Position numbers and translations under genes: made by a program
NCBI GenBank assembly: GCA_030715135.1
Contig: JAUYVH010000003.1
Span: 206,371-270,370 of the forward strand
Reading direction: 5' to 3'
DNA from: Keguizhuia sedimenti
Lineage (GTDB): Bacteria; Pseudomonadota; Gammaproteobacteria; Burkholderiales; Burkholderiaceae_D
DNA length: 64,000 nt
Notes under the pieces: generated by a model
What the model saw: the letters and a program-made list of their open reading frames with translations, nothing else
What the model was told of the DNA's origin: nothing
Database searches by the model: none
Part shown: one piece after another, positions 36,065 to 45,798 of the stretch
Layout: each line of letters begins with the position of its first letter
Position numbering within the stretch: position 1 is the first letter of the stretch

Positions 36065-36300
36065 GCCGCCTTCCAATCCATACAGCCGGTTGCGCTATAC
36101 CTTACCGGGTTCTCCGTTTTCCGGAGCAGCTGACAATTCACTCGTCCTCTGCCCTGTTCAATTGCGCGATGCCTTTCTTATTGCATCGCGGCGTACTCAG
36201 GCATGAACTTTACAGTGAAGCCACCATCGTAGTAAAACCATGGCGTATGCAGGCTTATGCATACCACCCCATCTTCCTACCTGTGGCTTAAGGAAAAGCA

Positions 36301-36705
36301 ATGGATGAGCGTCAAATAAAAGGACTGGCAGACCGGTTCATCGGACAACTACATCAGCTGGAGCGAGGCGGCATCGAAAACGCCGATGCAATTGCCGAGC
36401 TTTTTGCTGACGATGCGGAATTGAGCAATTCGATCATCGAAGCAGACGGTTCAAAATCCCAGCGCGGCGGCCGGGAAGAGATCGCACGATTCTGGCGCGA
36501 ATACCGTGAAAGCTTCCAGGCTATCCGCTCTGAATTCAGCAATATTACCGCCAACGATCATTCTGCCGGCCTGTTCTGGACTTCTGACGGAAGCGATGCA
36601 AATGGCCGATCGCTTCATTATGAGGGCGTTAGTCTTTTGAGCTTTGATGAATCGGGAAAAATCAAAAACTTCAAAGCCTATTTCGACCAGGCACAATTAC
36701 ATTGA
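36301..36705 (+). CDS. NTF2/SnoaL-like protein
   Basis: 134 residues with the alpha+beta cone-fold pattern of NTF2-like proteins: an N-terminal helix (FIGQLHQLERGG), AELFADDAELSNSI, REEIARFWREYRESFQAI, and final strands VSLLSFDESGKIKNFKAYFDQ. AAGGAAAAGCA precedes the ATG. Family members include polyketide cyclases, isomerases and ligand-binding proteins; no catalytic residue can be assigned. It stands alone and is followed by a possible small RNA and a strong terminator. Confidence 0.8.
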   Translation: MDERQIKGLADRFIGQLHQLERGGIENADAIAELFADDAELSNSIIEADGSKSQRGGREEIARFWREYRESFQAIRSEFSNITANDHSAGLFWTSDGSDANGRSLHYEGVSLLSFDESGKIKNFKAYFDQAQLH

Positions 36706-36889
36706 TGGGATTTTTGTATTCGACTTGAGTAAAAGAATATTCAAGCAACTGGCAGGGTTCAATTTTCAAAAAGCTGATTTGAAGAACCAAATTGCCCGTA
36801 TATTATTCCAAATCAAAATAAAACTACGCCTTAGCAAGTATTATCAAGTTTCTGCAGCATAGCCAGAAAAGAATTCCGGCGACGTCCCA

Positions 36890-36986
36890 AAAATGAGTAT
36901 GGAACGCATGGCTGTAGCGACCGGAGCTGGCGGTCGGAAAACCGTTCCAGCACCATATACCACGGCCCGCGTTTGCGGGCCTTTTT
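36890..36986 (+). ncRNA. Candidate small RNA ending in a strong terminator
   Basis: A hairpin GCTGG-CGGT-CGGAAA-ACCG-TT-CCAGC (36926-36951) is followed 12 bases later by a textbook terminator. No coding frame with a ribosome-binding site occupies the space. It could be an independent sRNA or the 3' UTR of the NTF2-like gene. The 5' end given is a guess. Confidence 0.35.
36964..36986 (+). terminator. Strong Rho-independent terminator
   Basis: GGCCCGC-GTTT-GCGGGCC followed by TTTTT. It lies 259 bases after the NTF2-like stop and 12 bases before the end of the convergent gene at 36999. Confidence 0.85.
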
Positions 36987-36998
36987 ACTCATGGGTCA

Positions 36999-37268
36999 TT
37001 ACTCGTATATCGAGCTTTTTATTTTTCTGGCCAAGACCTCGCTGGCAGGAAGCAAATCCTCGACCGGAACGCTTTCACCGAATTCACGTATGCCGCAATG
37101 AAAAATGCCTGCCCCGATACTTATGAGCTCTTCGAACTCATCCTCGGTCAGCCGATCCGATAGCCTACTCAAGCGTTCGGCGAACAAGGATGCAAGAGAA
37201 AAAGGATCGCAATGTGCCAATGCAGCTGCTTCCTTTTCAAAGCGAGAAAGAATATGTTGCTTATCCAT
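36999..37268 (-). CDS. Small hypothetical protein
   Basis: 89 residues from the ATG at 37268 (MDKQHILSRFEKEAAALAHC). Acidic and mainly helical, with LTEDEFEELISIGAGIFHCG in the middle. No signal peptide or membrane helix. An upstream TTG would add five residues. Family not recognised. Confidence 0.7.
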   Translation of the reverse strand: MDKQHILSRFEKEAAALAHCDPFSLASLFAERLSRLSDRLTEDEFEELISIGAGIFHCGIREFGESVPVEDLLPASEVLARKIKSSIYE

Positions 37269-37446
37269 GGGGATTCCATCCAAGGTCTGACCGGTATTTC
37301 ACCAGTATAAGAGCCGGAGCTTCAACCGCAAGCCCCGCGCCAATCTACTGCATCGACGCCCCGCAGGTTGAATGGTTTCCTGCAATGGCAATAAGCGAGC
37401 GGTTTCATATGCTAAAGTAAAACCTTCCATCAATACGACAGTCATT

Positions 37447-37827
37447 ATGAGCACTCCTCCTCCCGCGAGAAATGTATTCAATGAGCCCTTGGTTCCTTGT
37501 TCCTTCCAGCCTTTAACCGGATATTTTCGGGATGGCTGCTGCAGGACAACGAATGAAGACAGCGGAACGCATGTCATCTGCGCAGTCATGACGGATGACT
37601 TCCTGCGTTTCAGTGCAAGCAAAGGAAACGATTTAAGCACTCCGATACCGGAATTCGGCTTCCCGGGTCTTAAGCCAGGAGATCAATGGTGTCTGTGCGT
37701 AATGCGGTGGGTCGAAGCGCTTTCGGAAGGTATGGCGCCGTTGGTAGTCCTGGAAAGTACCAGTTACCATGCCCTCGATACGGTCGCGCTGGAAGTTCTG
37801 CAGCTTTACGATTATCGAAAACAATAG
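37447..37827 (+). CDS. DUF2237-family protein
   Basis: 126 residues from the ATG at 37447. It is a close fit to DUF2237: RNVFNEPLVPCS, LTGYFRDGCCRTTNEDSGTH, ICAVMTDDFLRFSASKGNDL, FPGLKPGDQWCLCVMRW and the end APLVVLESTSYHALD. Four conserved cysteines (CCR, CLC) suggest metal or redox roles, but the family is uncharacterised. The ribosome-binding site is weak. The gene stands alone. Confidence 0.92.
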   Translation: MSTPPPARNVFNEPLVPCSFQPLTGYFRDGCCRTTNEDSGTHVICAVMTDDFLRFSASKGNDLSTPIPEFGFPGLKPGDQWCLCVMRWVEALSEGMAPLVVLESTSYHALDTVALEVLQLYDYRKQ

Positions 37828-37914
37828 CTTATAGCTGAGGGTAAATGCGTCCTGGGCCAAACAGGCACCAGCTTTTCCCGAATTGCCTGTAACGCCGGTT
37901 TTTTACGACCTGAT

Positions 37915-38229
37915 TCAGATATTGAAAATGCGCCTGCTTTCAGGGGTGACCACGTCTATATATTCCGGATGTTTGCGCAGGAACTGCGCGAAGAAACCAC
38001 AGACCGGGACGACTTGTTTTCCCTCTTCTTGAAAGAAGGCGACTGCGCGGCGCGCCAGTTCGCTGCCATTCCCTTTTCCCTCCAGCTCGGGAAGCACTTC
38101 CGTATGGGTGACGATCACGAACCGCTCGAACGGATAATATTCTATAAAACCCTTTATCCGATCGTTGCCCATCAAGTGAAACCGTTGGCATGCATCATCG
38201 GCCGTAGCTTTGCTTTCCCGCTTCGCCAT
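37915..38229 (-). CDS. GNAT-like N-acetyltransferase (YjdJ/NATD1-type)
   Basis: 104 residues from the ATG at 38229, with GGGA 5 bases upstream; an upstream extension to 38268 is less likely. The short GNAT core reads IVTHTEVLPELEGKGNGSELARRAVAF (acetyl-CoA loop GKGNGS) and VVPVCGFFAQFLRKHPEY, typical of the minimal YjdJ/NATD1 family. Substrate unknown. Confidence 0.88.
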   Translation of the reverse strand: MAKRESKATADDACQRFHLMGNDRIKGFIEYYPFERFVIVTHTEVLPELEGKGNGSELARRAVAFFQEEGKQVVPVCGFFAQFLRKHPEYIDVVTPESRRIFNI

Positions 38230-38521
38230 ACTTTTCCCGTGTAAAGGCAATAAAAGGATTTTCGCCAAATCAAATTAATCGGTCAACCGTGAGCTTGAGG
38301 CAAGCCTGAAAATTTGAAATTCTCATCGAGTTTATTAAATATGCGCAGCTGAATACGAACTGACAGCCACATTTGCAGTTCTATCGAAATAGGCGATCCA
38401 ACGCATAGTCAATCAGGCAAAAGCTCTGCTCTCTTTCTGCACAAATATACTGGTATAGTTATTTGGATTATTCATTCCACGCAAAGCCATCGCCGGCCAC
38501 AGACAAAACAAGGAATAGAAA

Positions 38522-38929
38522 ATGAAAAAAACCGCACATCATCCCGAAGAATGCAACCGCCTGCTGCTCGCCGCTCTTGAGTCGGGCGATATCGAGACCA
38601 GTGTCGCATTGTACGAACCTACTGCCGTGCTGTTCAGAAAATCCGGCCAAACCGTAACGGGGCATGACGAAATTCGCAAGAACAACGCCTTTCTGATTGC
38701 ACTGCATCCCAAGTTCACAATTGAATTCATCAAGACGACAATCAGCGGCGACGGCACGCTCGCAACCAACCGCATGAAAGCCGCCATGAGTGGCACCAAT
38801 GCGGAAGGAAAGAAGATCGAGGGTCAGATCCATACGCTGGAAGTGCTCAGGAAACAGGAAGGCGGTTCCTGGCTTTATATCATCGATGATCCATATGGAA
38901 GCATGCGCTCCGAGATGGAAGAGCGCTGA
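38522..38929 (+). CDS. SnoaL/DUF4440-like protein
   Basis: 135 residues with an NTF2-like fold: LLLAALESGDIETSVALYEP, GHDEIRKNNAFLI, then strands FTIEFIKTTIS and LEVLRKQEGGSWLYIIDDPY. AAGGAA precedes the ATG by about 7 bases. The final WLYIIDDP matches steroid-isomerase-like cone-fold proteins. It is only distantly similar to the NTF2-like protein at 36301. Function unknown. Confidence 0.85.
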   Translation: MKKTAHHPEECNRLLLAALESGDIETSVALYEPTAVLFRKSGQTVTGHDEIRKNNAFLIALHPKFTIEFIKTTISGDGTLATNRMKAAMSGTNAEGKKIEGQIHTLEVLRKQEGGSWLYIIDDPYGSMRSEMEER

Positions 38930-39095
38930 CAGTGCGCGTGCGTTGATCGTTCCGAATATCGCGCAAATCGGAATGACGTGATTTGACCGCCATTCGTTTC
39001 CAGCTCGTCCTTGCCCAAACCGGGACATGAGGCTTTCTTACGCAGGCTTCTTCAAGGCAGCTGAGCGCACACGGTTATGCCGGCGTGCGTACTGC

Positions 39096-39794
39096 TTATC
39101 TTCCGATAATTATCGCGCCCGGGTTCCGGGCTGAGAGAGCAGACAGCTCGCGAACAATCGCAGTGGCTATTTTCTCTCCTCCTGCGCTCGACGTCTCAAT
39201 GGAATTTGCATAGTCCTCAGGCTTGTAGCAGATATGTCTCAACTCAAGTGCTTTTAAACGAAATTCGGTGGCAGTACGCAAAATGGCATCGTTAAATACC
39301 GCCAATGCGGCGCTTACCCGCCGCTGGTATCCCGGATCCGGGAAATTACCGTTGTAGATGGTACAGATCATCAGGGGGATTTCTTTTTCAAGGCAGGCCC
39401 TGATGAGTTTTCGATAGTTCGCCTCGAATTCCTGGACGGCTTTTGACAGAAGCATGAAGGTATCTGCGCTCGATTTCACAGGGGCGTCCAGTATGCTTTG
39501 CTTCATCAAGGCATCGTTGCCGCCCGCGCTCAGGACCAGGTGCGATGCATCCTTGGGCAATCGCTCCAGTTGCGAAACAACCGATTCCGTCGTCGCTCCG
39601 TCAACCGCAAGCAGGCTGGCTTTCCACCCGGGCGACAGTCTTTCCCGTACTTGCACAATGACCGCAGGTCCGCTACCGGTGTAACGGCCGTTGTCGAAAA
39701 TTGAATCGCCGATAAGAATGGCATGTTGCCCGGATGGTGTATAGGGAGCGAGCGGGGCCAATGCGGCTGCTTGCAGAAACTGTCTTCGAGACAT
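39096..39794 (-). CDS. SGNH/GDSL hydrolase with possible Tat signal
   Basis: 232 residues. The N-terminus MSRRQFLQAAALAPLAPY has a twin-arginine motif and short hydrophobic core, suggesting Tat export. Block I is GDSIFDN with the nucleophile Ser, block II is AVDGATTES, and block III is LSAGGNDAL. The usual block V DxxH is replaced by SIETSSAGGEKIA, similar to a subfamily ending IEPSAxGGxKIA. The likely activity is an esterase or lipase-like hydrolysis in the periplasm. Its start is 7 bases after the end of the membrane-protein gene at 39802, so the two form an operon. Confidence 0.85.
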   Translation of the reverse strand: MSRRQFLQAAALAPLAPYTPSGQHAILIGDSIFDNGRYTGSGPAVIVQVRERLSPGWKASLLAVDGATTESVVSQLERLPKDASHLVLSAGGNDALMKQSILDAPVKSSADTFMLLSKAVQEFEANYRKLIRACLEKEIPLMICTIYNGNFPDPGYQRRVSAALAVFNDAILRTATEFRLKALELRHICYKPEDYANSIETSSAGGEKIATAIVRELSALSARNPGAIIIGR

Positions 39795-39801
39795 CGTGGA
39801 C

Positions 39802-40245
39802 TCAGGATAGTTGCTTATCTTTTCCCTGCTGCGATATGCGGGCTGTTTCTTTTCCCGCCCGGAAAAACAGCACGATCAAGGAACCAAGAAGACCGAATAG
39901 AATATCCAGCAGTGTATCGGTCAGCCCGTGATTCGTTTTTGTTTTGAAGGCAATGTCCCAAAATAATTCTATGCCTTCCCATGCGACCGCGACCAGCAAG
40001 GTCAATCCCAAAGCAAAAAGCAACTGCCGGTCGCTATGTATAGCTCCTACGATCCTCTGTGAGTGAAAAATACTTGTGGCAAAAAAATGTGTGATCGCCA
40101 TCCCTCCCCAAATATGGACCGTCTTGTCAATTCCGGGAAAAAGGGCGTAAACATTAAAAATATTTCCAAGCAACAAAGAAAAAAAGAAGACCGATATCGG
40201 CGCCCAGCCGGCTTCCCAGAGCGAAAGCTTAATCCAAGATCTCAT
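39802..40245 (-). CDS. Four-helix membrane protein, VanZ-like
   Basis: 147 residues with about four hydrophobic helices: ISVFFFSLLLGNIFNVYALF, AITHFFATSIF, LLFALGLTLLVAVAWEGIEL and LLDILFGLLGSLIVLFF. Motifs DKTVHIWGGMA, WEGIELFWD and TDTLLDILFGLLG resemble VanZ/DUF2238-type proteins. Role unknown. The SGNH hydrolase follows 7 bases downstream. Confidence 0.75.
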   Translation of the reverse strand: MRSWIKLSLWEAGWAPISVFFFSLLLGNIFNVYALFPGIDKTVHIWGGMAITHFFATSIFHSQRIVGAIHSDRQLLFALGLTLLVAVAWEGIELFWDIAFKTKTNHGLTDTLLDILFGLLGSLIVLFFRAGKETARISQQGKDKQLS

Positions 40246-40552
40246 TTTTAAGCGTTATCAAACCGTGCTAGTTAAAGAATGGTTTTTTCCTACTTAAGTT
40301 CACATTTTCTCTTCAAGCTGCTAAAGCAATGGGATTTCCGTTCAAAAATGCATCGTCCATAAATTACTTTAGGAAGTGTTTGGAATCATGCAAACCAAGC
40401 TCATAATGAAATGAAGAGTTGATCATTTATAAAGTCAGGAACATTCCATTGCGGAACCACTCCATTTGTTACAGGAGAACCGGACTGACTTTTCGGCTTT
40501 AAGGATGAGGATTCGAAAGCCAACCGGCAAGTCAATTGACACGGAGAAATGC
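40246..40552. other. Intergenic region between divergent genes
   Basis: About 307 bases, AT-rich. It presumably contains the promoters of the VanZ-like gene and the small gene at 40553. No dyad or operator recognised. Confidence 0.4.
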
Positions 40553-40768
40553 ATGCCAACTTTAGAATATACGCGTAAAGCAGGAAAAGGCCTGACCTAC
40601 GAGATCATCTATGACAAGGGAGAGTATTTCATCAAGCGGAACGGCGCGATGAAGAAGGCTGTATCCGATGCAATGGCCACTGGCGTTGCCCCCCATGAAG
40701 CGACGCCGGACCTCATGCTGAAGCTTGCGATTGGTGATATTGAGAGCCTTAACGGAATGGACGAATAA
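40553..40768 (+). CDS. Small hypothetical protein
   Basis: 71 residues from the ATG at 40553 with GGAG 8 bases upstream. The sequence LTYEIIYDKGEYFIKRNGAM then KKAVSDAM and ATPDLMLKLAIGDIESL suggests a strand pair followed by a helix. Similar short proteins seem typical of Oxalobacteraceae. Function unknown. Confidence 0.72.
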   Translation: MPTLEYTRKAGKGLTYEIIYDKGEYFIKRNGAMKKAVSDAMATGVAPHEATPDLMLKLAIGDIESLNGMDE

Positions 40769-41227
40769 ACTGCATACCGCGCGAAGCCGTCGCTCTGCAT
40801 AGCCATCAGAAAATTTACAACGTGGCAGTTGCAATTGAACGAACGAAATATAAATAAGTGTCTGCACGAGGTCAGTCAGCCGGCGTCGCCTTAAAAACTG
40901 AACTCGCGGGGTGCGTCTTTTTCGAAACGGGCACGGGATCATTTTTTACGTGAACGTTCGATAAATGCGGATAGCAGTTTCAATTCACAGTTCCCCGAAT
41001 TGCCGCGAAGGCCATATACAAATGAATTCCTTCGCTCCATACCTCATCATGCACGAAAGAGCATGAGAGAAATCAATTCAACGGCAAATCAAATTCCGCA
41101 TAGAAGTGAAAAGCGAAAATAATCCGATGCCAAATTTTTTCATGTCGGGTATGATGAATTAAAATGAAATCGATTCATTCGCCAAAGCGGATCCAGGCGA
41201 AATTATTTTTATCAGTCCAGAAAATAC
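40769..41227. other. Intergenic region without recognisable genes
   Basis: About 459 bases. A minus-strand frame crossing the end of the preceding gene looks random. I see no RNA gene or terminator. Confidence 0.4.
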
Positions 41228-41602
41228 ATGAATGAAGGAAAAGTAGAGTTTCGCCGAACCGTCCTGAATGTTCCGATGACGGTCACGCCGCTAAAATTCA
41301 AGATATGGTTAAGGAATGAGGCGGAACAAATCCAGAATGCATGCAGTGAATCCTGCTTTGCGATTATCAAGCTCTTTCTCCCCATGCGCGTTCGGCTTGC
41401 CTTCCAGCGCAAAGAATTGGATGAATTTCTGCAGGACATTCCCAATACATTTCCAAATATCCATTGGGTCGATGTCGTGCAAGTCGAGAACTCATTGAGC
41501 GAAGAAGAAATGGCAGTGATACGTGAGCTCGAACAGGAAAAGGTTGAAGAGCTGAGCAAATCGGTGAGTGAATTCCTCCGCGCGCAACCAGCGAAAAAAT
41601 AA
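41228..41602 (+). CDS. Hypothetical protein
   Basis: 124 residues, no signal peptide. An N-terminal beta-like part (VEFRRTVLNVPMTVTPLKFK) is followed by charged helices; the C-terminal 45 residues are strongly helical (SEEEMAVIRELEQEKVEELS). Two cysteines lie in NACSESCF. Not recognised. The start ATG at 41228 has a weak ribosome-binding site. Confidence 0.65.
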   Translation: MNEGKVEFRRTVLNVPMTVTPLKFKIWLRNEAEQIQNACSESCFAIIKLFLPMRVRLAFQRKELDEFLQDIPNTFPNIHWVDVVQVENSLSEEEMAVIRELEQEKVEELSKSVSEFLRAQPAKK

Positions 41603-42273
41603 TTTCCCGGTTCTCTGTCAAATAGCGATTCTCGCGATAACGAAGCGAATAGCATGCTGCGTTCTTTCCGCATGCATAGGATTCATTCCACTTGATCCCG
41701 CTCATACTCCTTTGACGCCAATGCTGCGCCGTATTCTTGGCAGCATGCTGAAGGCGAGCGAGCCAGCGAGTCAATGTATTTTCGAGTGCCACACTGACAG
41801 AATGTAAACCAGGCATCTCACATCAAGAAGCGGATCTCTCAACAGTTTTCGGCACGCTGCCGGAGCATCGGGCAGACGTACCTCTTGATACATCGCGGCA
41901 TTTCCATATCTTTTTTTCTATCGCTCCTGTTTGTTCTTCATACGCTTCAATTCACGCATACCGCCGCCAAGCTCAATCCAGCCTGTCGCTTTATCCAGGC
42001 ACATCCTGATTGGGAAGTTGGTGACACACTCAATTTATTCGATCACTTCATTCATGAAATGATTCTTCATTGATCGCGCAATGAGGTAAATCAATCCGGA
42101 ATACATGGGAAGAATACGAATGTCGCATGCATCCGACGCTCTACGATAAATCGTCCACGAAGATGGTATTGCTTTGAGTCGTATCAATTCGGCAATGAAG
42201 CAAACTGCAAAGATGAAGCCATAAAAACAAAAGCATTCAACAGGGAGTTGTTTACGTTTTAAAAGGTATGCTT
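41603..42273. other. Long intergenic region before a lipoprotein gene
   Basis: About 670 bases. A plus-strand frame at 41885-42073 reads a signal-peptide-like peptide but lacks an ATG and ribosome-binding site. No RNA, repeat or operator recognised. Confidence 0.4.
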
Positions 42274-42771
42274 ATGTCTCGCGCTTCATTAAGTTTCACA
42301 TTAGTTCTTGTATCCAGCCTTGTAGCCGCATGCGGAGGCGGGGGTGGAGACAACGGCCAAAATGGCAGCCAGAATTCAGGTACAGATCAAGGCGCGACAA
42401 TTGCTGCTTCCTCTGCCGGACCGAGTGCTCCTGCTGCAGCGTCTTCCACTTCCGCTCCGGGTTCGTGCAGCGACAGCCTGGCTTCGGACCAACCCGTTAC
42501 CGTGTCGTATGACGAGCTGCCCTATTGCGACCCATATCCTCTTGAAGAGATGATGGCTCTGGATGATGCCGCTTATCAGAATCAACTGAGCAATCATTGG
42601 ACGGATGTCGAAAGCCTGCTTTATCGTTACGTTCCGCCGAATGTCACTGTCTATCCTGCACCACGTAATTTTTCCGGCGCCATGTCAGCCTGCCTGCAGC
42701 AACACGGCCTTCTTGCATGCAGGGAGTATATGAACCTGCTCATCGGATTGAACAAGGGTAAGCAACAGTAA
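42274..42771 (+). CDS. Putative lipoprotein of unknown function
   Basis: 165 residues. The ATG at 42274 is preferred over 42268 because AAAAGG lies 7 bases upstream. The lipoprotein signal ends LVAAC, followed by poly-Gly and a long Ser/Ala/Gly/Pro linker (about 25-65). A small domain follows with paired cysteines (CSDS, YCDPYP, ACLQQHG, ACREYM) and a helical end ACREYMNLLIGLNKG. Not recognised; probably an outer-membrane or periplasmic anchored protein. Confidence 0.8.
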   Translation: MSRASLSFTLVLVSSLVAACGGGGGDNGQNGSQNSGTDQGATIAASSAGPSAPAAASSTSAPGSCSDSLASDQPVTVSYDELPYCDPYPLEEMMALDDAAYQNQLSNHWTDVESLLYRYVPPNVTVYPAPRNFSGAMSACLQQHGLLACREYMNLLIGLNKGKQQ

Positions 42772-42801
42772 AGTAGCCATGTCATTTATGGCCAATATCC
42801 C

Positions 42802-42842
42802 GGAGCAGCCGATAGACTTTTTTCGCTGAGCGCGGCTGCTCC
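42802..42842. terminator. 10-bp hairpin after the lipoprotein gene
   Basis: GGAGCAGCCG / CGGCTGCTCC with a 21-base loop and no U-run, 30 bases after the stop. It could act as a processing or termination structure. Confidence 0.35.
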
Positions 42843-43003
42843 CTGTACCACATGTACCGCCCGCATTGCTGCACCAGTGATTTTTCGGGCGCTCCAAGCG
42901 ATCGCAAAGATTTCCCGGCTCGCCGCCAGATGGCGCAGGCCGGAATCTTCACCGAGTTTCCTTCTTGTGAATTATCCAGCCGGCTTTGAACCAGAGTTTC
43001 CGC

Positions 43004-45535
43004 CTAATGCAGCGTCACGTGATTTTTGAACCATTTCGCTATTTCGGAAGCGGCTAGAGGTCTGCTCAACTCGAACCCCTGTCCAAGGTCGCATTCGCGG
43101 TCGCGCAGGATTTCAAGAGCATCGTTTGTTTCGATGCCTTCCGCGACGACCTCAACGCCGATTTTTTTGCCCAGCGTGATGACGGTTTCCGCAATCGCAA
43201 GCGAGCGCCTATTGTGTTCCACGTCATGAATGAAGGAACGGTCGATCTTGATCTTGTCGATCGGGAGCATCGACAGATAGCTCAAGCTTGAGTAACCGGT
43301 TCCAAAATCGTCCAGCGAAAGGTTGACACCGATTTCCTTCAGCCGTCTCAGCTGCTGAAACGTTTCATCCATCTGCTTCATGACGGTGCTCTCGGTAAGC
43401 TCGATTTCCAGGAAGCTCGGATCAATTCCGGATTCGAAAATCATTGCGGTGAGGCGGTCAATAAAATCCTTCGACCGGAACTGCACCGCCGACACATTGA
43501 TCGCAATCCTTATGGCGGGCAACCCTTCTTCTTTCCATGCTTCGTGTTGCCGGCATGCTTCTTGAATCACCCAGTCGCCAAGCGAATTGATCAGCCCGCT
43601 TGTTTCAGCAATCGGAATGAATTGTGCCGGTCCCATGTTCTGTGGAAACGGCTGATTCCAGCGCAATAATGCCTCGACTGCGGCAAGCTGTCCGTCGCTG
43701 GTCTTAATGATGGGTTGATACAGCAATTCAAATTCGCCGTGATTCAATCCGTGACGCATTCTCTGTTCGGTGGTCAGCGTCTGCTGCATGTTGGATTGAA
43801 TCTTCTCCGAGAAGAACTCAAATCGGTTGCGTCCGCTTTCCTTCGCATGATACATCGCCGCGTCGGCATTCCTGATCAGCTCATCGATAGTCTTGCCATC
43901 GTTCGGATACAGGCTTATTCCGATACTGGGCGAGGTATCGAGCTGCACGTCGCCGATTACATACGGCTTGCGCAGGTTCTCGAGCAATTGCATGGCGGCC
44001 CGTCCGATATCCTTCTGGTTGCGAATGCCTGTCAGCAGAGCGACAAATTCATCGCCTCCGATGCGCCCGACCACGTCTTCTTCGCGCACGCTGTTCTTCA
44101 GCCTGTTGGCCACTTCCTGGAGCATTCTGTCGCCGACCTGATGTCCGTAGGTGTCATTGATCGGCTTGAAACGGTCCAGATCGAAAAACAGTACCGCCAT
44201 TTTCTGCTCATTGCGCTTTGCGTAGGCAATGTACTGCGGCGCCAGTTCATAGATCAGCGTGCGGTTGGCCAAACCGGTCAATGCATCGTGCTGCGCCATG
44301 TGGCGCATCTTCTCTTCCGTTTGCTTGCGCTCGGTGACGTCGAGGTGCGTGCTCACCAGATGCACTACCTTGCCTTGCTGGTCGTAATGAGGCACGGCCT
44401 TGGCCCAGATCCAACGATAGCTGCCGTCTTCATGCCGCATGCGGAACTCGGCACTATAATTCGGCCATGGTTTCGCAATGAAGCGGTTGATCTCTTCTTC
44501 TATTTTTTCCCTGTCCTCCGGATGGAGATGATTGATGAATTCCTCGTAAAGGTTTTCAAACCCATCATCGCCGTACCCGAGCTGGCGTTTCAGCTCCGGA
44601 GAAAAGTAGGTTTCGCCGGTCGTGACATCCCATTCCCAAAAGCCAAGCTGACTGATTTCAGTGGCCAGCTGCAGTCTTTCCTGCGTCTTATGAAGGCGTC
44701 CCTCTGTTTCCCAGGCCGTCGTAATGTCCTCTGAAAGCGTAATAATCCATTGAATGCTGCCGTCATTGTTCCGCACGGGAGATGAAGTCTCCCGGACACG
44801 TATGATCTCCCCACCCTTCCTTAACATGCGTTTTTCCATGCGAAACCAGGGTCGCTCGCCGGACAACAACTCGCGATGCATCTGGTGGCAAAGCGGAATG
44901 TCCGCCGGATGAGTCACGTCGTCCGGCGTCAGCTGAGCCAGTTCCTCGGTGCTGTAGCCGAGCATTTGGATAAATGTACGGTTGTTGCGCATGAAATGCA
45001 GCTTGGGCAGGGAAAGATGTGAAATGCCGACCGGCGCTTGCTCAAACGCTGCCGCATATTCACGCTGGCTTTGCTTGAGCTGGAGCTCGGCATTGCGCTG
45101 TTCGGTGATATCGGTGTTAGTACCAAACCACCATGCAACCTTTCCTTCGTCATTATTTACCGGTTCGGCGCGCGACAGAAACCATCGGTATTCCCCGCTC
45201 TTGCTGCAGATAGGAAAAATGTCCTCCCAGGTCTGGCCGGTCTGATAAGCCAGTGCGAGGGTTGTGACGACGCGCTCGACATGGTCAGGATGCAGTGTGC
45301 GCAGCCATCCCCATCCCTGCATGCTTTCCTGCGTAGCACCGGTGTAGTCCAGCCAGCGCTGGTTATACCAGAACGTGGAACCGGATGCGTCTGCGATCCA
45401 GGCCAGCTGTGAAATGCTGTTAGCCAGGCGGCGAAAGCGCTCTTCGCTTTGCTGAACCGCTGCCAGTTGCTCCTGTAACAGCACAAGCTGACCGGATTCT
45501 TCTATTCCTAACGGCAAGGCAAGGTCCTTCATCAA
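43004..45535 (-). CDS. PAS-GGDEF-EAL protein (c-di-GMP synthesis/breakdown)
   Basis: 843 residues without membrane helices. Three PAS/PAC units cover about residues 20-410 (for example WFGTNTDITEQRNAEL at the first junction). A GGDEF domain (about 415-575) has an intact RIGGDEFVALL motif, and an EAL domain (about 585-840) has VEALLRW, DDFGTGYSSLSYL and VEVVAEGIET. Both catalytic motifs are present, so synthase and phosphodiesterase activity are possible, with PAS input deciding. GGGTGG precedes the ATGATG start. It stands alone. Confidence 0.95.
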   Translation of the reverse strand: MMKDLALPLGIEESGQLVLLQEQLAAVQQSEERFRRLANSISQLAWIADASGSTFWYNQRWLDYTGATQESMQGWGWLRTLHPDHVERVVTTLALAYQTGQTWEDIFPICSKSGEYRWFLSRAEPVNNDEGKVAWWFGTNTDITEQRNAELQLKQSQREYAAAFEQAPVGISHLSLPKLHFMRNNRTFIQMLGYSTEELAQLTPDDVTHPADIPLCHQMHRELLSGERPWFRMEKRMLRKGGEIIRVRETSSPVRNNDGSIQWIITLSEDITTAWETEGRLHKTQERLQLATEISQLGFWEWDVTTGETYFSPELKRQLGYGDDGFENLYEEFINHLHPEDREKIEEEINRFIAKPWPNYSAEFRMRHEDGSYRWIWAKAVPHYDQQGKVVHLVSTHLDVTERKQTEEKMRHMAQHDALTGLANRTLIYELAPQYIAYAKRNEQKMAVLFFDLDRFKPINDTYGHQVGDRMLQEVANRLKNSVREEDVVGRIGGDEFVALLTGIRNQKDIGRAAMQLLENLRKPYVIGDVQLDTSPSIGISLYPNDGKTIDELIRNADAAMYHAKESGRNRFEFFSEKIQSNMQQTLTTEQRMRHGLNHGEFELLYQPIIKTSDGQLAAVEALLRWNQPFPQNMGPAQFIPIAETSGLINSLGDWVIQEACRQHEAWKEEGLPAIRIAINVSAVQFRSKDFIDRLTAMIFESGIDPSFLEIELTESTVMKQMDETFQQLRRLKEIGVNLSLDDFGTGYSSLSYLSMLPIDKIKIDRSFIHDVEHNRRSLAIAETVITLGKKIGVEVVAEGIETNDALEILRDRECDLGQGFELSRPLAASEIAKWFKNHVTLH

Positions 45536-45798
45536 TCCACCCGGGTATCAAAGTTGATATTTGGACAGATAAGCAGTGAAGTGGTTCTTACTAAGAAGTT
45601 ACGATAGGTTAAAACTTGGACGTATCTTCTGGGGGAATACTGGCTTTAAATGTGGCGCAGCAGTGGCAGGAATGTATGTTTAATACATTTTGAGCCGAGA
45701 AATTTTCCGGCGTCTTCCAGGCGGCAGATGTAGAAAGAGGCAGGCTAACAGGAACTACATGGCGACAGGTCCGAATCCAGATAAGACTTATGACGGAA

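Noticed and set aside
41885-42073. 62-codon frame with a signal-peptide-like start
   Set aside because: Only a TTG start, no ribosome-binding site, and random C-terminal half.
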